Shown: piece after piece, positions 37,290 to 47,683 of the stretch
How the letters are laid out: the number at the start of each line of letters is the position of its first letter
Numbering within the stretch: the first letter of the stretch is position 1
Source of the DNA: Gracilaria gracilis
Taxonomy: Eukaryota > Rhodophyta > Florideophyceae > Gracilariales > Gracilariaceae
Direction: 5' to 3'
Length of the DNA stretch: 64,000 bases
Assembly: GCA_030374805.1 (NCBI GenBank)
Contig: JARGSG010000195.1
Location: 620,001 to 684,000, forward strand
The notes under the pieces: generated by a model
Told to the model about the DNA's origin: nothing
Seen by the model: only the letters and a program-made list of their open reading frames with translations
The model's database searches: none
Program-made: the position numbers and the translations under genes

Positions 37290-40200
37290 TTACTCCACAG
37301 TGGTTTCGAACATGAACGGTACATCCATTCGATCGATATCCGGGGTGAACCTCAACCGACGACGAAGGTTGCCCTGTTGGCTGTTCATGTGGCTCTGCGT
37401 TTCCTCGAGGTATAACTGATCATCTGGCAGATGCCCGTATCGTCCCACTGCAAAGTGGTAGATATACGTCGCAAAGTCCGTCCCTACTTCGCTGTTGATC
37501 CCGGGGTACACATCTGAGATGAGCGTCCTGAGATGGTTAGCGGCACGTGGACCGAAAAACGGCCCTCTAAGGCGGAAAAATGCGAGGCAGATATGCATCA
37601 AGTTCCACACGACGTACTCCTTCTGAGCCAACGGGATTCCCAGCGGAGCAAGCCAATTCTCTATGGGCCTACCAGCAAGGACGCATCGGCACAAAGTGAA
37701 ATCCGCTACCAGCCTATTGAAGTTGACCCGTATCGGTAATACGGTGGGGTTCTGTTCTTGGCTCGGAGGGCCCTCTCCTTGACGTGCGGAACCAGTGACG
37801 GTCAGTACGAGATCATCCCGAAGATGAGCCGGCCTCCTGCGATACAGCTTCAGGCGCCTGGCATGAATTGGCGTCCGAGTGTGACGCTGGCTCCCAGAAA
37901 TCAAAGTATAGCGGGGATGGTCCGCGCGAATGATCTTGCACGGTCCGTAGTACTTCGACTGCAACGGGGGCCACTTCACACTGGGATTCAGCGCCTTTCC
38001 TCGAACCACAAGAACTTCATCTCCGACGCTGAAGCGATGACCATACCGAGAATCGTCGCGGTGGTCGGGTTGCTTTGCTATGCGCAAGGCACGCCCAGTG
38101 GAACCCACCATTAACTCATGAAGACGATTGTCCATGGTAGCGTCCTCCATCATCGCCGAAATGTCCATTGCGTGCATCCTGGAGCGCGTCCCGTATAGTA
38201 GTTCAAAGGGGGAATATCCCACACTCATCCGGCGGCGTCGGTATCCATAAAGCACCCTCTGTAGGGCGACATCCCAATCCATCTCGCTGTCGGCCACAAC
38301 CTTGCTTATCGCGTGCTTGATAGTACCCACCATGCGTTCGGCCCGGCCGTTGGACATTGGTGCATAAGCTAGAACCGGTCTCCAACGAATGCCATTCTGG
38401 TTCATGTACGATTGAACTGCACCTGTCATGAAGGCAGTTGCATTGTCTGAAACGATGGTCCGGGGGAGACCGAAAGGTGCGACGATCTCCCTTCGCACAA
38501 AGTCCAGGACGACGGACGCGGTGGAACTCTTCGCAGCCAAAGCAATCGGCCAACCCGTGAGGTGCTCGACCCCGATGAGCAGGAAGCGGTTCCCACCCTG
38601 TGTGGTCCGAAGGGGGCCGGCAAAGTCCACGGAGAACGTGTGGAAGAGTCCAGTGAGAGGGGCACGCTGTCCTGGCCTATACTTCAGCAGAGGTGCCGAC
38701 AACTGACAGCCATCGCAACTGCGGACATAGTCCACAATCTCGGGGAACATGGTGGGCCACCAGAAACGGTCTCGCATGAAGTCCTTGGTAGCCTCGAGGT
38801 CCCAATGACCAACGTCGTCGTGGAAACTGCGTAACAGATTGAGTCTATCCTGGATAGAGGGGACCAGAACCAAGCCCGACTTCGTGCGGCGGTATAGCTC
38901 TCCGTTCCATGGAAGAAACTTATTCGCATTCCTCTTGATCGCAAGGAGGATCTTGGCGTCATGCTCGTCCATAGGAAGCCCACAAAGGTATCGGCCTATA
39001 TTGGCGTAATATGGCTCGAGACCACTGAAAGAATCCTCTGACGTGACTGACACTTGGTATGCCATACCGTGCTCCAAGTTCTCTGGCTTCGCAAACCGGG
39101 AGAGGTAGTCGGCAGCAAAATTGCCAGTCCCAGAACGGTACACGATCTCGAATTCGTACTCCGCAAAAAGATCCAACCATCGAGCGAGACGCCCATGGAC
39201 GTCCTTCTTCTGGAAAGCATACCTCAGGGCCTGATGATCCGTCACCAACTGGAACGGCTTCGATCCAAGAAGGTAGATGCGAAACTTCTTCAAGGCAAAG
39301 ACGACTGCCAGGGCCTCCTTCTCGCATACCGAGTAGTTCTGCTCAGACTTGTTCATAGTTCTGCTTGCGTACTGAACCGGGTGGAACATTCCATCCTCCT
39401 TCTTTTGAGTCAGGACAGCCCCCAAAGACCGGGTGGAGGCATCTGTCTCGACACGAAAAGAGGCATCAAAGTCCGGGAAAGCGAGAACCGGGGGGGAAAC
39501 AAGCTTCCTCTTCAACTCCTCAAACGCTTCTCTCATCTCGGGGGTGAACTCCAGCCTCTTCTTGCCGGTGGTGGCAGCGTGAAGGGGCGCAGAGGTCTGT
39601 GAAAACCCTTTGATGAAGCGCCTGTAGTAGCTCGCAAGGCCCAGGAAACTTTTAAGCTCAGTGGTCGTCGAAGGTAGAGGGGCATCCTGAATCGCTTCAA
39701 TCTTCTTCATGTCCACGGACACTCCACCAGCCTCGATGACGTGCCCCAGAAGGTGAATCTTGGGCTGAGCGAAGTCGCACTTGCTGATCTTCAGCTTCAG
39801 CCCATGCGAGGCGATGAGCTTCAGCACTTCCGACACGTGGTGGACATGCTCCTCCATGGTCTTCGAGAATATGACCACATCGTCAATGTACACACGTGCA
39901 AAGGCAATGCGACCGAGAATGGAGTCCATCAACCTTTGGAAAGTCGATGGGGCATTCATCAGGCCAAAGGGCATGACCTCAAACTGGAAGGTCCCTTGCC
40001 GACAGACAAAAGTGGTCATCTCTTTGCAACGGGGCGACATGCCGATCTGCCAGTATCCAGAGAACAAATCCAGCGTCGTGAAGAACGAACAACCGCCAAG
40101 GTCATCGAAGATCTGATCCATGTGGGGGAGTGGCCAACGATCTGGTTTCATGATCTGATTCAAGGCTCTGTAGTCGACGCAGAACCTTGGTTTTTCATCC

Positions 40201-43200
40201 TTCTTCTTGGCGATGACAACGGGGAAGGACCAGGCGGACGAGCATGGACGCACGATCCCAGCAGCGAGCATCTTGTCAACCTCCTTTCGGACCACCTCGT
40301 CATGCTTTGGTGGTAGTCGACGGAGACGTGATCGGATTGGCGTATTGTCGGTAATCTCGAAGTCGTGCAAGACGGGCACACCAGAAGGCCGGAGGTCATA
40401 GAGGGACCACGCCACAATGTCTGTGGCACAGAGAACTGAGAAAAGCTTCTGCTGAACCGTCCCGGGGAGATGCGACAAACGATCAAGAATGACCTGCCTC
40501 TGGTCGGTGTCTGGGGGGAAGTCTCGGCGATCGAAGGCGCGCCCATGCTCATCGCTGGCAACGGTGTCCTGAAGAGAGTACTCTACTTCGTGTGCTACGC
40601 AGACATCACTCTCAGAGGCAAGCACAAGACCATGGGGCACTGCAGGGGTTTTTCTTCCGTTTTTTCCTTGACCGGGTGAAGCAGGGCCGTCCTCGGAAGT
40701 CTGAAAACCGTTCTGAACTCCATTGAAGTCTCGGGAACCGCTGGAAGCATTATTTCCTCCTGGGATGTGGTACTCGACTGGGGCCGATATCTGATTCTGG
40801 GGGAAGTAGATGTTCATGCCCCCAAAATCATCCTGGAGGAGCTCACCTTCAGCCCCGAAAGGCAAACTGTCCGTCGTGACCGAAGGAAAGGGGGCACCGG
40901 CATGACCTAAGTGGCGCCTTCTGACCTTGATGTAGAGAACGTCTTGGCGATCTGGCTCGTCCTCATCTCGGCGTGGGAGAAGAAGAATCTCGTCGCGGAT
41001 CGGGACTGTTAGACCAGGGTCTTCGAACACAACCGGGTGTGGCTCAAACGGCACGTGCAAGGCTGGGTTAAACTCACCAACTTCGTCTTCGGTATCTTCA
41101 TCATCATCATCTTCATCTTCATCTTCATCTTCATCTTCATCTTCTTCATCGGACTCATCTTCATCTTCTGTGGCTTCTGCGTCCTCGTAGCGCCTGTTGT
41201 CGTTGATAGCGAGATCACGCAATTGCTCCAGGGCCCGTTCGTCGGTTGTCAAGGGTGGCGGAGGCGGAGCACGAGCATCAACCTGACGCAAACCAACCAG
41301 CTCCGCGGCCCGGGACTCGGGATCTTGACTAGTGTCACCGACTTGCTCTTCTTGATTGTCATGATCAGAGTCGTGCGACCCATCTGGGTTCATTGTCGGG
41401 CGATCACCTTCCAACGTGACGAGGGTGACCTCTGGGCCCAAAGCGTGTCCATCGAAGAAAACCTCGTCCTCCTCAATTGAGGCGAACAGACTATCTCCTT
41501 CGGAGGGGAACTCATACCTCTCTTCATCGGAATCTGATGTAAAGTCCTCACTATCTGTGCCAGAAATTGGCACAAACTCGTCGATCCCAGCGCGCTCGTA
41601 ATCTAGTCCGAGTAGGATTGGCGAGCCATCATATACCATCTTCACCTCCTGTGTGCTGATATCGATGCAGGCTTGCATCGCCTCCAAGGTGGGAAAGCCG
41701 ATGATGAGGTCAAATGGGGGCCTTTCGATGACCAGAAATTCGAGCGGGACTCTCATAGAATCGAAAATGACAGGAACATCACGGAGCGTGCCGCGAACCA
41801 GAGCGACGCCGCCGTTCGCCACGCGAATCTGACGATCAGTGGGCTTGGGCTTCAACAAAAGCCTCTCGGCCAGCTCAGAAGACATGAGATTGGGGATTGC
41901 CCCGGAATCCAGAAGAGCCTGTGCGGGAGTCCCATACACCTTCACTGGGACCACTTTAAGGCGTGCTCCCTTCATGGAGGTCTCGGCGAACGTTACTCGA
42001 CGCGGGGATGCCTTTCCAGACAAGATGCGGCGAATGTCCTTCTTGGCATCATCAGCATCGCCACGAACCAGCTGACCAAAGGTGAGACCAGTTGGCGCGT
42101 TGGCTAACTCCTCCAGCAAGTTGTACTTGCCAGAATGCTCTTGAAGCTTAGCGCGATTCGAAGACTTCCTCGCTGTCGGCTTCCGGGACTTCTGAGAGGA
42201 CCTAGGGGCCCCTATTGGCCTGAAGCGGCCAAGTTGCTTCCGTACAGCCGGCTGCGACGGGTTAAGCAACGACTGAATGCCAATGTGGTTGGCGGTTCTT
42301 TGCTGCTTCGGGAGAGCCACGCCCTCGGCGGTGCGCTTCGTGGCTGCCACCACCTCGTCATCAGCATCATAGCCCTCAGTCACAACGGAGACTTGACTTG
42401 GCTGCCCAGCCTGCTGGCCACCACTATTGCTCTGTCTGAGACGGTCTTCGGCTGCCGACTCACTACGAGGAGCTCCAACGGGGGGTCGGCGATCGTAAGC
42501 GGGGTCACGAGACCAGCAGGTGGCGATTGCATGACCCATCTTTCCGCAACGTTCACAACGGGTATTGCGGTGCGGATTGAGACTGCAGCGCGTCGCCCAG
42601 TGGCCTGGTTGACGACAGTATGCACAAGTGCGCTCGCGATCGTCGTCATTCCTCTGAGGTGGGGCCTGCGTCTTCTTCATCATCAGTGTAAGCTGGGAGA
42701 GCTGCTCCGCGAGAAGATCGACCTTGTTCTGCAGAGGAGGCGACGGATCGCCCTGTTTCGGCCTCTGCATAACCTTCTTCGGCGCCGGCAGGACATGAAG
42801 AGCCCCGTGGGACTCCAACACGTTCCTACCGGCCACAAAGTCCTTCACCAGTGCCTTCAGTGACTCGTAGTCGTGAGAGCCGCGGAACACAACGAATTGT
42901 GCGAGGTCGGCATACTCCATGACGGCACGGCGGAGGAGACCAAACCGGGCTTTCGAATTGAACCCGGCTTTCTCGAAAGTTGCATCCATCTTCTTCAAGG
43001 AACCGAGAAGGTCCCCATAATCCAGACGCGCGGATGCAGCGCGACGAATATGTTCCTCAGACTCCTCTTCAACGCCAAATTTATCCAAAAACGCGCGCTT
43101 CACGGCGGCATAGTCGGATGCAGCATTGTTGAGGACACCATCGGACGAAAACTGTTCGTAGTAGAACTCAAAGGCCTCTCCTTCGAGAAATCCTAGGAAT

Positions 43201-43355
43201 TCAATTGCACGTTCTTCGTCAGTCTTTCCACGGGAGGCAACATTCTCGTAAAAGAAGAAGAACTTGCGGATATCGACGTTGGAACCGTCAAAAGACGAAA
43301 CTCCAGAGGAAGGAATAGCGTTACTCCCTCCTCGAGAGTACCATGAGAACACCAT
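37290..43355 (-). CDS. Gag-Pol polyprotein of family 2, copy 3 (intact)
   Basis: 2,021 residues from ATG 43355, the same protein as copy 1. The one difference I noticed is silent (C at 40341 where the other copies have A). All zinc knuckle, protease, YIDD, RNase H, HHCC and D,D-35-E residues are present, so this unit and copy 1 could both supply active enzymes. It is transcribed from LTR4, the outermost 5' LTR, which is next to host DNA. Confidence 0.92.
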   Translation of the reverse strand: MVFSWYSRGGSNAIPSSGVSSFDGSNVDIRKFFFFYENVASRGKTDEERAIEFLGFLEGEAFEFYYEQFSSDGVLNNAASDYAAVKRAFLDKFGVEEESEEHIRRAASARLDYGDLLGSLKKMDATFEKAGFNSKARFGLLRRAVMEYADLAQFVVFRGSHDYESLKALVKDFVAGRNVLESHGALHVLPAPKKVMQRPKQGDPSPPLQNKVDLLAEQLSQLTLMMKKTQAPPQRNDDDRERTCAYCRQPGHWATRCSLNPHRNTRCERCGKMGHAIATCWSRDPAYDRRPPVGAPRSESAAEDRLRQSNSGGQQAGQPSQVSVVTEGYDADDEVVAATKRTAEGVALPKQQRTANHIGIQSLLNPSQPAVRKQLGRFRPIGAPRSSQKSRKPTARKSSNRAKLQEHSGKYNLLEELANAPTGLTFGQLVRGDADDAKKDIRRILSGKASPRRVTFAETSMKGARLKVVPVKVYGTPAQALLDSGAIPNLMSSELAERLLLKPKPTDRQIRVANGGVALVRGTLRDVPVIFDSMRVPLEFLVIERPPFDLIIGFPTLEAMQACIDISTQEVKMVYDGSPILLGLDYERAGIDEFVPISGTDSEDFTSDSDEERYEFPSEGDSLFASIEEDEVFFDGHALGPEVTLVTLEGDRPTMNPDGSHDSDHDNQEEQVGDTSQDPESRAAELVGLRQVDARAPPPPPLTTDERALEQLRDLAINDNRRYEDAEATEDEDESDEEDEDEDEDEDEDDDDEDTEDEVGEFNPALHVPFEPHPVVFEDPGLTVPIRDEILLLPRRDEDEPDRQDVLYIKVRRRHLGHAGAPFPSVTTDSLPFGAEGELLQDDFGGMNIYFPQNQISAPVEYHIPGGNNASSGSRDFNGVQNGFQTSEDGPASPGQGKNGRKTPAVPHGLVLASESDVCVAHEVEYSLQDTVASDEHGRAFDRRDFPPDTDQRQVILDRLSHLPGTVQQKLFSVLCATDIVAWSLYDLRPSGVPVLHDFEITDNTPIRSRLRRLPPKHDEVVRKEVDKMLAAGIVRPCSSAWSFPVVIAKKKDEKPRFCVDYRALNQIMKPDRWPLPHMDQIFDDLGGCSFFTTLDLFSGYWQIGMSPRCKEMTTFVCRQGTFQFEVMPFGLMNAPSTFQRLMDSILGRIAFARVYIDDVVIFSKTMEEHVHHVSEVLKLIASHGLKLKISKCDFAQPKIHLLGHVIEAGGVSVDMKKIEAIQDAPLPSTTTELKSFLGLASYYRRFIKGFSQTSAPLHAATTGKKRLEFTPEMREAFEELKRKLVSPPVLAFPDFDASFRVETDASTRSLGAVLTQKKEDGMFHPVQYASRTMNKSEQNYSVCEKEALAVVFALKKFRIYLLGSKPFQLVTDHQALRYAFQKKDVHGRLARWLDLFAEYEFEIVYRSGTGNFAADYLSRFAKPENLEHGMAYQVSVTSEDSFSGLEPYYANIGRYLCGLPMDEHDAKILLAIKRNANKFLPWNGELYRRTKSGLVLVPSIQDRLNLLRSFHDDVGHWDLEATKDFMRDRFWWPTMFPEIVDYVRSCDGCQLSAPLLKYRPGQRAPLTGLFHTFSVDFAGPLRTTQGGNRFLLIGVEHLTGWPIALAAKSSTASVVLDFVRREIVAPFGLPRTIVSDNATAFMTGAVQSYMNQNGIRWRPVLAYAPMSNGRAERMVGTIKHAISKVVADSEMDWDVALQRVLYGYRRRRMSVGYSPFELLYGTRSRMHAMDISAMMEDATMDNRLHELMVGSTGRALRIAKQPDHRDDSRYGHRFSVGDEVLVVRGKALNPSVKWPPLQSKYYGPCKIIRADHPRYTLISGSQRHTRTPIHARRLKLYRRRPAHLRDDLVLTVTGSARQGEGPPSQEQNPTVLPIRVNFNRLVADFTLCRCVLAGRPIENWLAPLGIPLAQKEYVVWNLMHICLAFFRLRGPFFGPRAANHLRTLISDVYPGINSEVGTDFATYIYHFAVGRYGHLPDDQLYLEETQSHMNSQQGNLRRRLRFTPDIDRMDVPFMFETTVE

Positions 43356-44586
43356 TTTGATACGAAAAACGGTGTGGGTGATGACAAACCCAGGGACGGG
43401 GGGACACAAACACAATGCGAACGGGACACAACAGAACGTGCTCTCGAGAGTACCAGCCCAACACGCTGTGTAGCGGTAGTAGGCAAGAGTCCGTAGTAAA
43501 CACACAAAGTGCACCAAGTAGCAACTAGAAAGCGGAGACGTGTAGCAAACAGAAACCACAGCACGACCAAAACTATAGGTCTAGTGCTGGCAGACGCTAA
43601 CACGAAACGACAACAGAAAAGCAGCAGCTCCCTCTCGCAGACCCGAACGTAGGTCACCTGCGGGGAACAACGCTCCCAGAGTCGAAGCACGAAAAAGACC
43701 CAAGCAAAGGGTAGTGCACTCTGGGCCCTGTCGGGGAAAAGCGGGAGACCAAGCCGCCAAAGGGGTGAGAAAAGGTTGAAGAGAGGGGATGAAACGACAG
43801 AGGGAAGCAAGACAGAGTTTGCTGTGAAGGAAGGTTGGGCGGTCGTTCTGGAAGGGGAAGTGGTCTGGCCGGAGTTGGTCGAGATGCGACCGCTCCGGCC
43901 CTTTTATAGGCAACTGTTGCACTAAAATGAGGTGCCAGCTTACCCTTGACAATTGCTCAGGGCGGGCAATCAGGTGCCGACTTACCCTTGACAAGTCCTC
44001 AGGGCGGGCAATCAGGTGCCGACTTACCCTTGACAAGTCCTCAGCACGAGCGGTAAGCAGCTTTCCTACCGTAATTCTCAACCGCAAACGCAACTACGAC
44101 TAACTTGTGGCTATGAAGCCTTTCTACTCTCTATTTACCCGCGTGGGACGGTTGGAACCGTCGCCTCTTAACTTTTCCATCACTCGCAACGTCTTCCCCC
44201 ATGTCCACCACCTCAAGTGACGAATCGATGTCTCACGCCCTCGTCCTGGACCTGGAGGCTGCCGAGAGCCCCGGCAGGGTCGAGGAGTTTGTGATTGGTG
44301 GATCCGAAGCGCCTGCCGCCGACCGATTGGCGGTGGGAATGATGCATCGTTGCGGCGAGCTCTTATTGGCCCTTGCCCGCGGAATCCGCCACGTGTCACG
44401 CGAGGTGCGTGACGCGCTGGCTTTGTCGCCGTGGACTTATGCCGCAGGTGTCCGTGACGGCCTGCGCTTCGCTACGCAGGCGCGTCGCTACGGAAACCCG
44501 GGACCCATACAGAACCTGCTTACAGATCTGGAGGCATACCTGACGTCTTAGATTCCCTTCAATAAACTTCCGTTTCTACGTTCACA
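43344..44586 (-). repeat. LTR4 of family 2 array (outermost 5' LTR)
   Basis: 1,243 bp, same length as LTR1 and sharing its G allele (44311). Followed directly by GAGCT and host sequence. Confidence 0.92.
44201..44551 (+). CDS. LTR-encoded antisense ORF, 116 aa (LTR4)
   Basis: Same as in LTR1. A transcript reading past the poly(A) signal at 44561-44566 would run into host sequence towards the gene at 44847-46096, on the opposite strand to that gene. Confidence 0.52.
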   Translation: MSTTSSDESMSHALVLDLEAAESPGRVEEFVIGGSEAPAADRLAVGMMHRCGELLLALARGIRHVSREVRDALALSPWTYAAGVRDGLRFATQARRYGNPGPIQNLLTDLEAYLTS

Positions 44587-44591
44587 GAGCT
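44587..44591. repeat. Right target-site duplication of the family 2 array (GAGCT)
   Basis: Matches 21246-21250. With the array removed the pre-insertion site reads …GGATGGAGCTTCTCTAAG…. Confidence 0.88.
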
Positions 44592-44846
44592 TCTCTAAGA
44601 CTATACGTATATATACTGCTGAAGTTGATAGATACAGCATGAACTATTTTAAGTTTTGTGCCTCATGCCTAGTTACAGTTGTATTGAACTGAGAACACGC
44701 AATTAGGGGATAATACCTCGCAGAGCGCTGAGTTGCACTGCACGAGGATGTCCACAAGTTGTGCGAGTTACGAAGTAAACGGTCAAATCGTATCTAGTTT
44801 CTTCATTTGACTTCGTGTACCATTGCCGTCCAACCAGGTTCGTAGT

Positions 44847-46096
44847 TCACAGGACATACACTTCAGGTTCCAAAGAGTTTGGTTTGAAATCACCACTCGG
44901 TCGCCTACGCATAGGAAGGATCCTGTGTCCAAATCGATGATTGACCCTTTCTAACTGTGGAGGTTCTTCGCGGAGAGACTGAAATGCGGATACGGTGCGA
45001 GTGAAGTCGTTTCCTAGAGCCTTTCGCAGGTTTGCCTTCATGTCATCAGTTAGCGCGGATTCCACTTCCCACAGTTTGTAGTGCAGCCTACAGATGTTAA
45101 CCTTACCATATTCACAACCGCTAACGAATCACCAACCCGTCCCACTTGTCCCAAGGCTTTTAATGTACGACAAAACATGGATATCTGAAATCCTGCAGGA
45201 AGATGGAGGACATGCCTTACATATCGCCTGCTGCCATTCTTTAGCTTGTGAATGCAACCATCGCTTAATACAATTTCATTCTTCAACCAAGGCCGAGTAC
45301 GAAGTGGAAAAGGCCTGCGGGGACGTTGCCACTTTTCGAATGAGCGCTTTGTCGGAGAGATGTACTAGAATGTCCTGAGCCTTTTCACGTTGCCTAGGGT
45401 CGCTCAAGTCCTCAATTTCCACAAGTCCCATTTGCAGTCGGTCGAAATAACTAGCCTTAACTGGTTTTCCATTGCATAGTATCCTGAGCGTTCTCAACGC
45501 CGCTTCACTGTTTACCTGAAGATCGTGGGCGTTTGGACCAAGATCAAAAACATGGGACTCAGGAACTTCGAGGGCAGCATACTTCTTCATGGCTTCTACT
45601 AAAGATGGTCGAAAATATGGCACAGATCGAATATGAAGTCACGAACAAGATTGTACTGCTCCTCCTTATTTGTGTCAAGTGGTTTTTGAGACGGGTTCTC
45701 GTTGAGATTGAGGTGACATGCGCCGGAAATATACAACTCTAGTAGATTTTCATCTCATTCTTCTGCAAATAACTTAACCGTGGTGAAAACTTTTTCATTA
45801 CCAGCGACCACAAAGCTCTTCAGGAAGTCTAGATACGTATAAACTGCTCGATACCATCCATAATCTGGATCCCGAATATCGGACCCCCGTTCACTGAGTT
45901 GCAATTGGCGAGGGGGGTTCTCTGGGGCAGCGGGTTTCGTAAGAAGGGACCACATTGGCTCCGAAACTATGGCTGAGTAGTTGCAAAGAAAACTCAAGTG
46001 TGAATAAAGCTGGTCTGTGGATCCGTCTTCACAAATGTGGCAGGGCATCTGCAGAAGAGCCGATAGCGATTGCAGCGAAGAGGAAGGAGTCTGCAT
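44847..46096 (-). CDS. Unrecognised minus-strand gene in several segments
   Basis: Several overlapping ORFs look like pieces of one gene: 46096-45755 (113 codons, Cys-rich start then helical), 45623-45276 (helical, 'DLSDPRQREKAQDILVHLSD'), 45286-45050, and 45065-44847 or its upstream extension (helical then basic, ending LEPEVYVL). Segments 45623-45276 and 45065-44847 share a frame and the middle one is shifted, so either short introns or small indels separate them; I could not fix the junctions. The repeated-helix character would suit a scaffold-type protein, but I do not recognise the family. It is head-to-head with SBDS, 716 bp apart, and its 3' end is close to the retrotransposon array. 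Confidence 0.35.
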
Positions 46097-46812
46097 TGAG
46101 GAAGAGAGCTAGCACGGCGACACTAATGTAGCAAGGAACAAACTAAATGTGTGATGGGACTGTGCAGCGGCACATGACGTGGTCGGCGGCGTTTGGGAGA
46201 CGTCTTCAACCGCAAGAGGAATGCTTGCGGACTGCACTTCATCTGAAAAGCTCACAGTGCCGGCTCTGAAGTGCTGGGTTTACCCAAGGACTGGTTGTAC
46301 AACTGCACCTCGGTTCTCTCCCCCTCATTGCAGTGGGGCCACAAAAGCTTTCTCACCCTGAGACCGTTACAAGTAACATTTGCAGGGGTAGAACCAACAC
46401 CATCAGATCTCTCTAAACCCTCAGTTATACCTTGCCTATCCTGCCACTCTTTCGTAAGATTGTTGTGAATACGTCGAACTTCTGAAGCCCAACTCGATGC
46501 GGGGGACGTTGAAGAAAGCGTGTGGAAAAGGGATAAATGCCGGGCTGCTGCTTGTTATCTACTGTAGGTCCACAAAATTGTGACGTCACAATTTCTTGCA
46601 CTACCTTGTAGTACAATTCGGTCCATTGGAGGCCCCGCTGGCGTCGTCGGCTCCTATGCCTCAACAAGAAACGTTGCGGAACTTATCTACCAGTACAAAG
46701 GGGAAGTTATTGCCAGCCAACTTCTCAATTTTTGTACTAGTTAGCCCACTCTCCTTCTGCCCACGGTACAAGGGTACTACGCTTTCGTGCATCGCTGCAG
46801 AAATACAGCCAA
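46097..46812. other. Divergent intergenic region upstream of SBDS
   Basis: About 716 bp between two head-to-head genes. ORFs here are short and in conflicting frames. It holds a perfect 20-bp palindrome with a TGACGTCA core and otherwise no feature I can name. Confidence 0.5.
46575..46594. promoter_or_regulatory. Perfect 20-bp palindrome with TGACGTCA (CRE/bZIP) core
   Basis: AAATTGTGACGTCACAATTT is fully self-complementary and has the TGACGTCA core bound by CREB/ATF-type bZIP factors in other eukaryotes. It is about 220 bp upstream of the SBDS ATG and about 480 bp from the start of the opposite gene. That it is a bZIP site here is inference. Confidence 0.5.
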
Positions 46813-47657
46813 ATGAGTCTGAAGCAACCGGTGACGCAAGTGCGCTTGACAAACATTGCGGTAGTAAGGCTCAAGCGGAAAGGAAAACGCTTTGAGCTCG
46901 CCTGCTATAAAAATAAGGTTGTATCCTGGCGACAAGGGAACGAGAAAGACTTAGACGACGTCTTGCAAACTACCAGCATATTTAGCAACGTGTCGAAAGG
47001 AATTCTCGCCAAGAACAAAGATCTGAAAGACGCTTTTAAGACCGATGACGCTCAGGAAATTGTGCTCGAAATCCTTCGGAAGGGAGAGCTGCAGGTTTCG
47101 GAGAGAGAAAGGCAGTACCAGGCGGACAACCTTTTCAACGAAATCGCAGTTATTGTATCAGAAAAATGCGTCGACCCGAATACAAACCGTCCTTTCAGCG
47201 TAGGCGTTATCGAGAGGGCTATGAAGGACACACTACATTACGCCGTCCTCCCGAACAAGTCTGCGAAGGTACGTACCATTGGATATTATTTGCGTGCATT
47301 GGATCCATGTCTAAAGAGAAATCTAACTGAAGCCCGAAACTTTCCCACCACCTATAGGTGCAAGCACAATCGGTAATACGAGAGCTTCAAGAGCATATGC
47401 CAATCAGCCGTGCTCAAATGCGACTTCAGCTCAGCATACCTCTATCGCGCGCAAAAATTGTCAAAGAAAAGCTTAATCCTCACGTGAAGACATGGGAACA
47501 GGAGGAATGGGAGCCAGATTATGAAGGTACCATCCTTATTGACCCTGGAAGTTTCCGCCTCATTGATGACGTGCTTCGAGAACAAACAAAGGGACAGGGA
47601 ACTTTTGATGTTCTGAGTATGGCTGTTGTCGAAGATAACGATGAACAGCTTACGTAA
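46813..47657 (+). CDS. SBDS: SBDS ribosome maturation factor (one intron)
   Basis: CDS join(46813..47268, 47358..47657), 251 residues, matching the family length of about 250. SBDS works with the GTPase EFL1 to release eIF6 from late cytoplasmic 60S subunits. Exon 1 has the N-terminal FYSH domain ([20 protein letters not shown], '[10 protein letters not shown]', 'IFSNVSKG') and the start of domain II ([19 protein letters not shown] region). Exon 2 holds the rest and domain III ([12 protein letters not shown]). The intron is 89 bp, GTACGT..TATAG, phase 0, between NKSAK and VQAQS. The stop is 26 bp from the convergent RPF2 stop. Confidence 0.95.
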
Positions 47658-47683
47658 GCTGATGCCAGTTTCATGTAAAATGA

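Larger units (their letters stand above)
21251..44586 (-). mobile_element. Tandem array of Ty3/Gypsy family 2 (4 LTRs, 3 internal regions)
   Basis: Four near-identical 1,243-1,246-bp LTRs (21251-22493, 28613-29855, 35979-37224, 43344-44586) alternate with three internal regions of 6,119, 6,123 and 6,119 bp. The whole block is bounded by a single 5-bp duplication, so it behaves as one insertion that carries or acquired extra units. The sense strand is minus. Copies 1 and 3 have an uninterrupted Gag-Pol. Differences between units are a handful of bases over 7.3 kb, so the array is very young. The domain order protease, RT, RNase H, integrase places it in Ty3/Gypsy. Confidence 0.92.
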
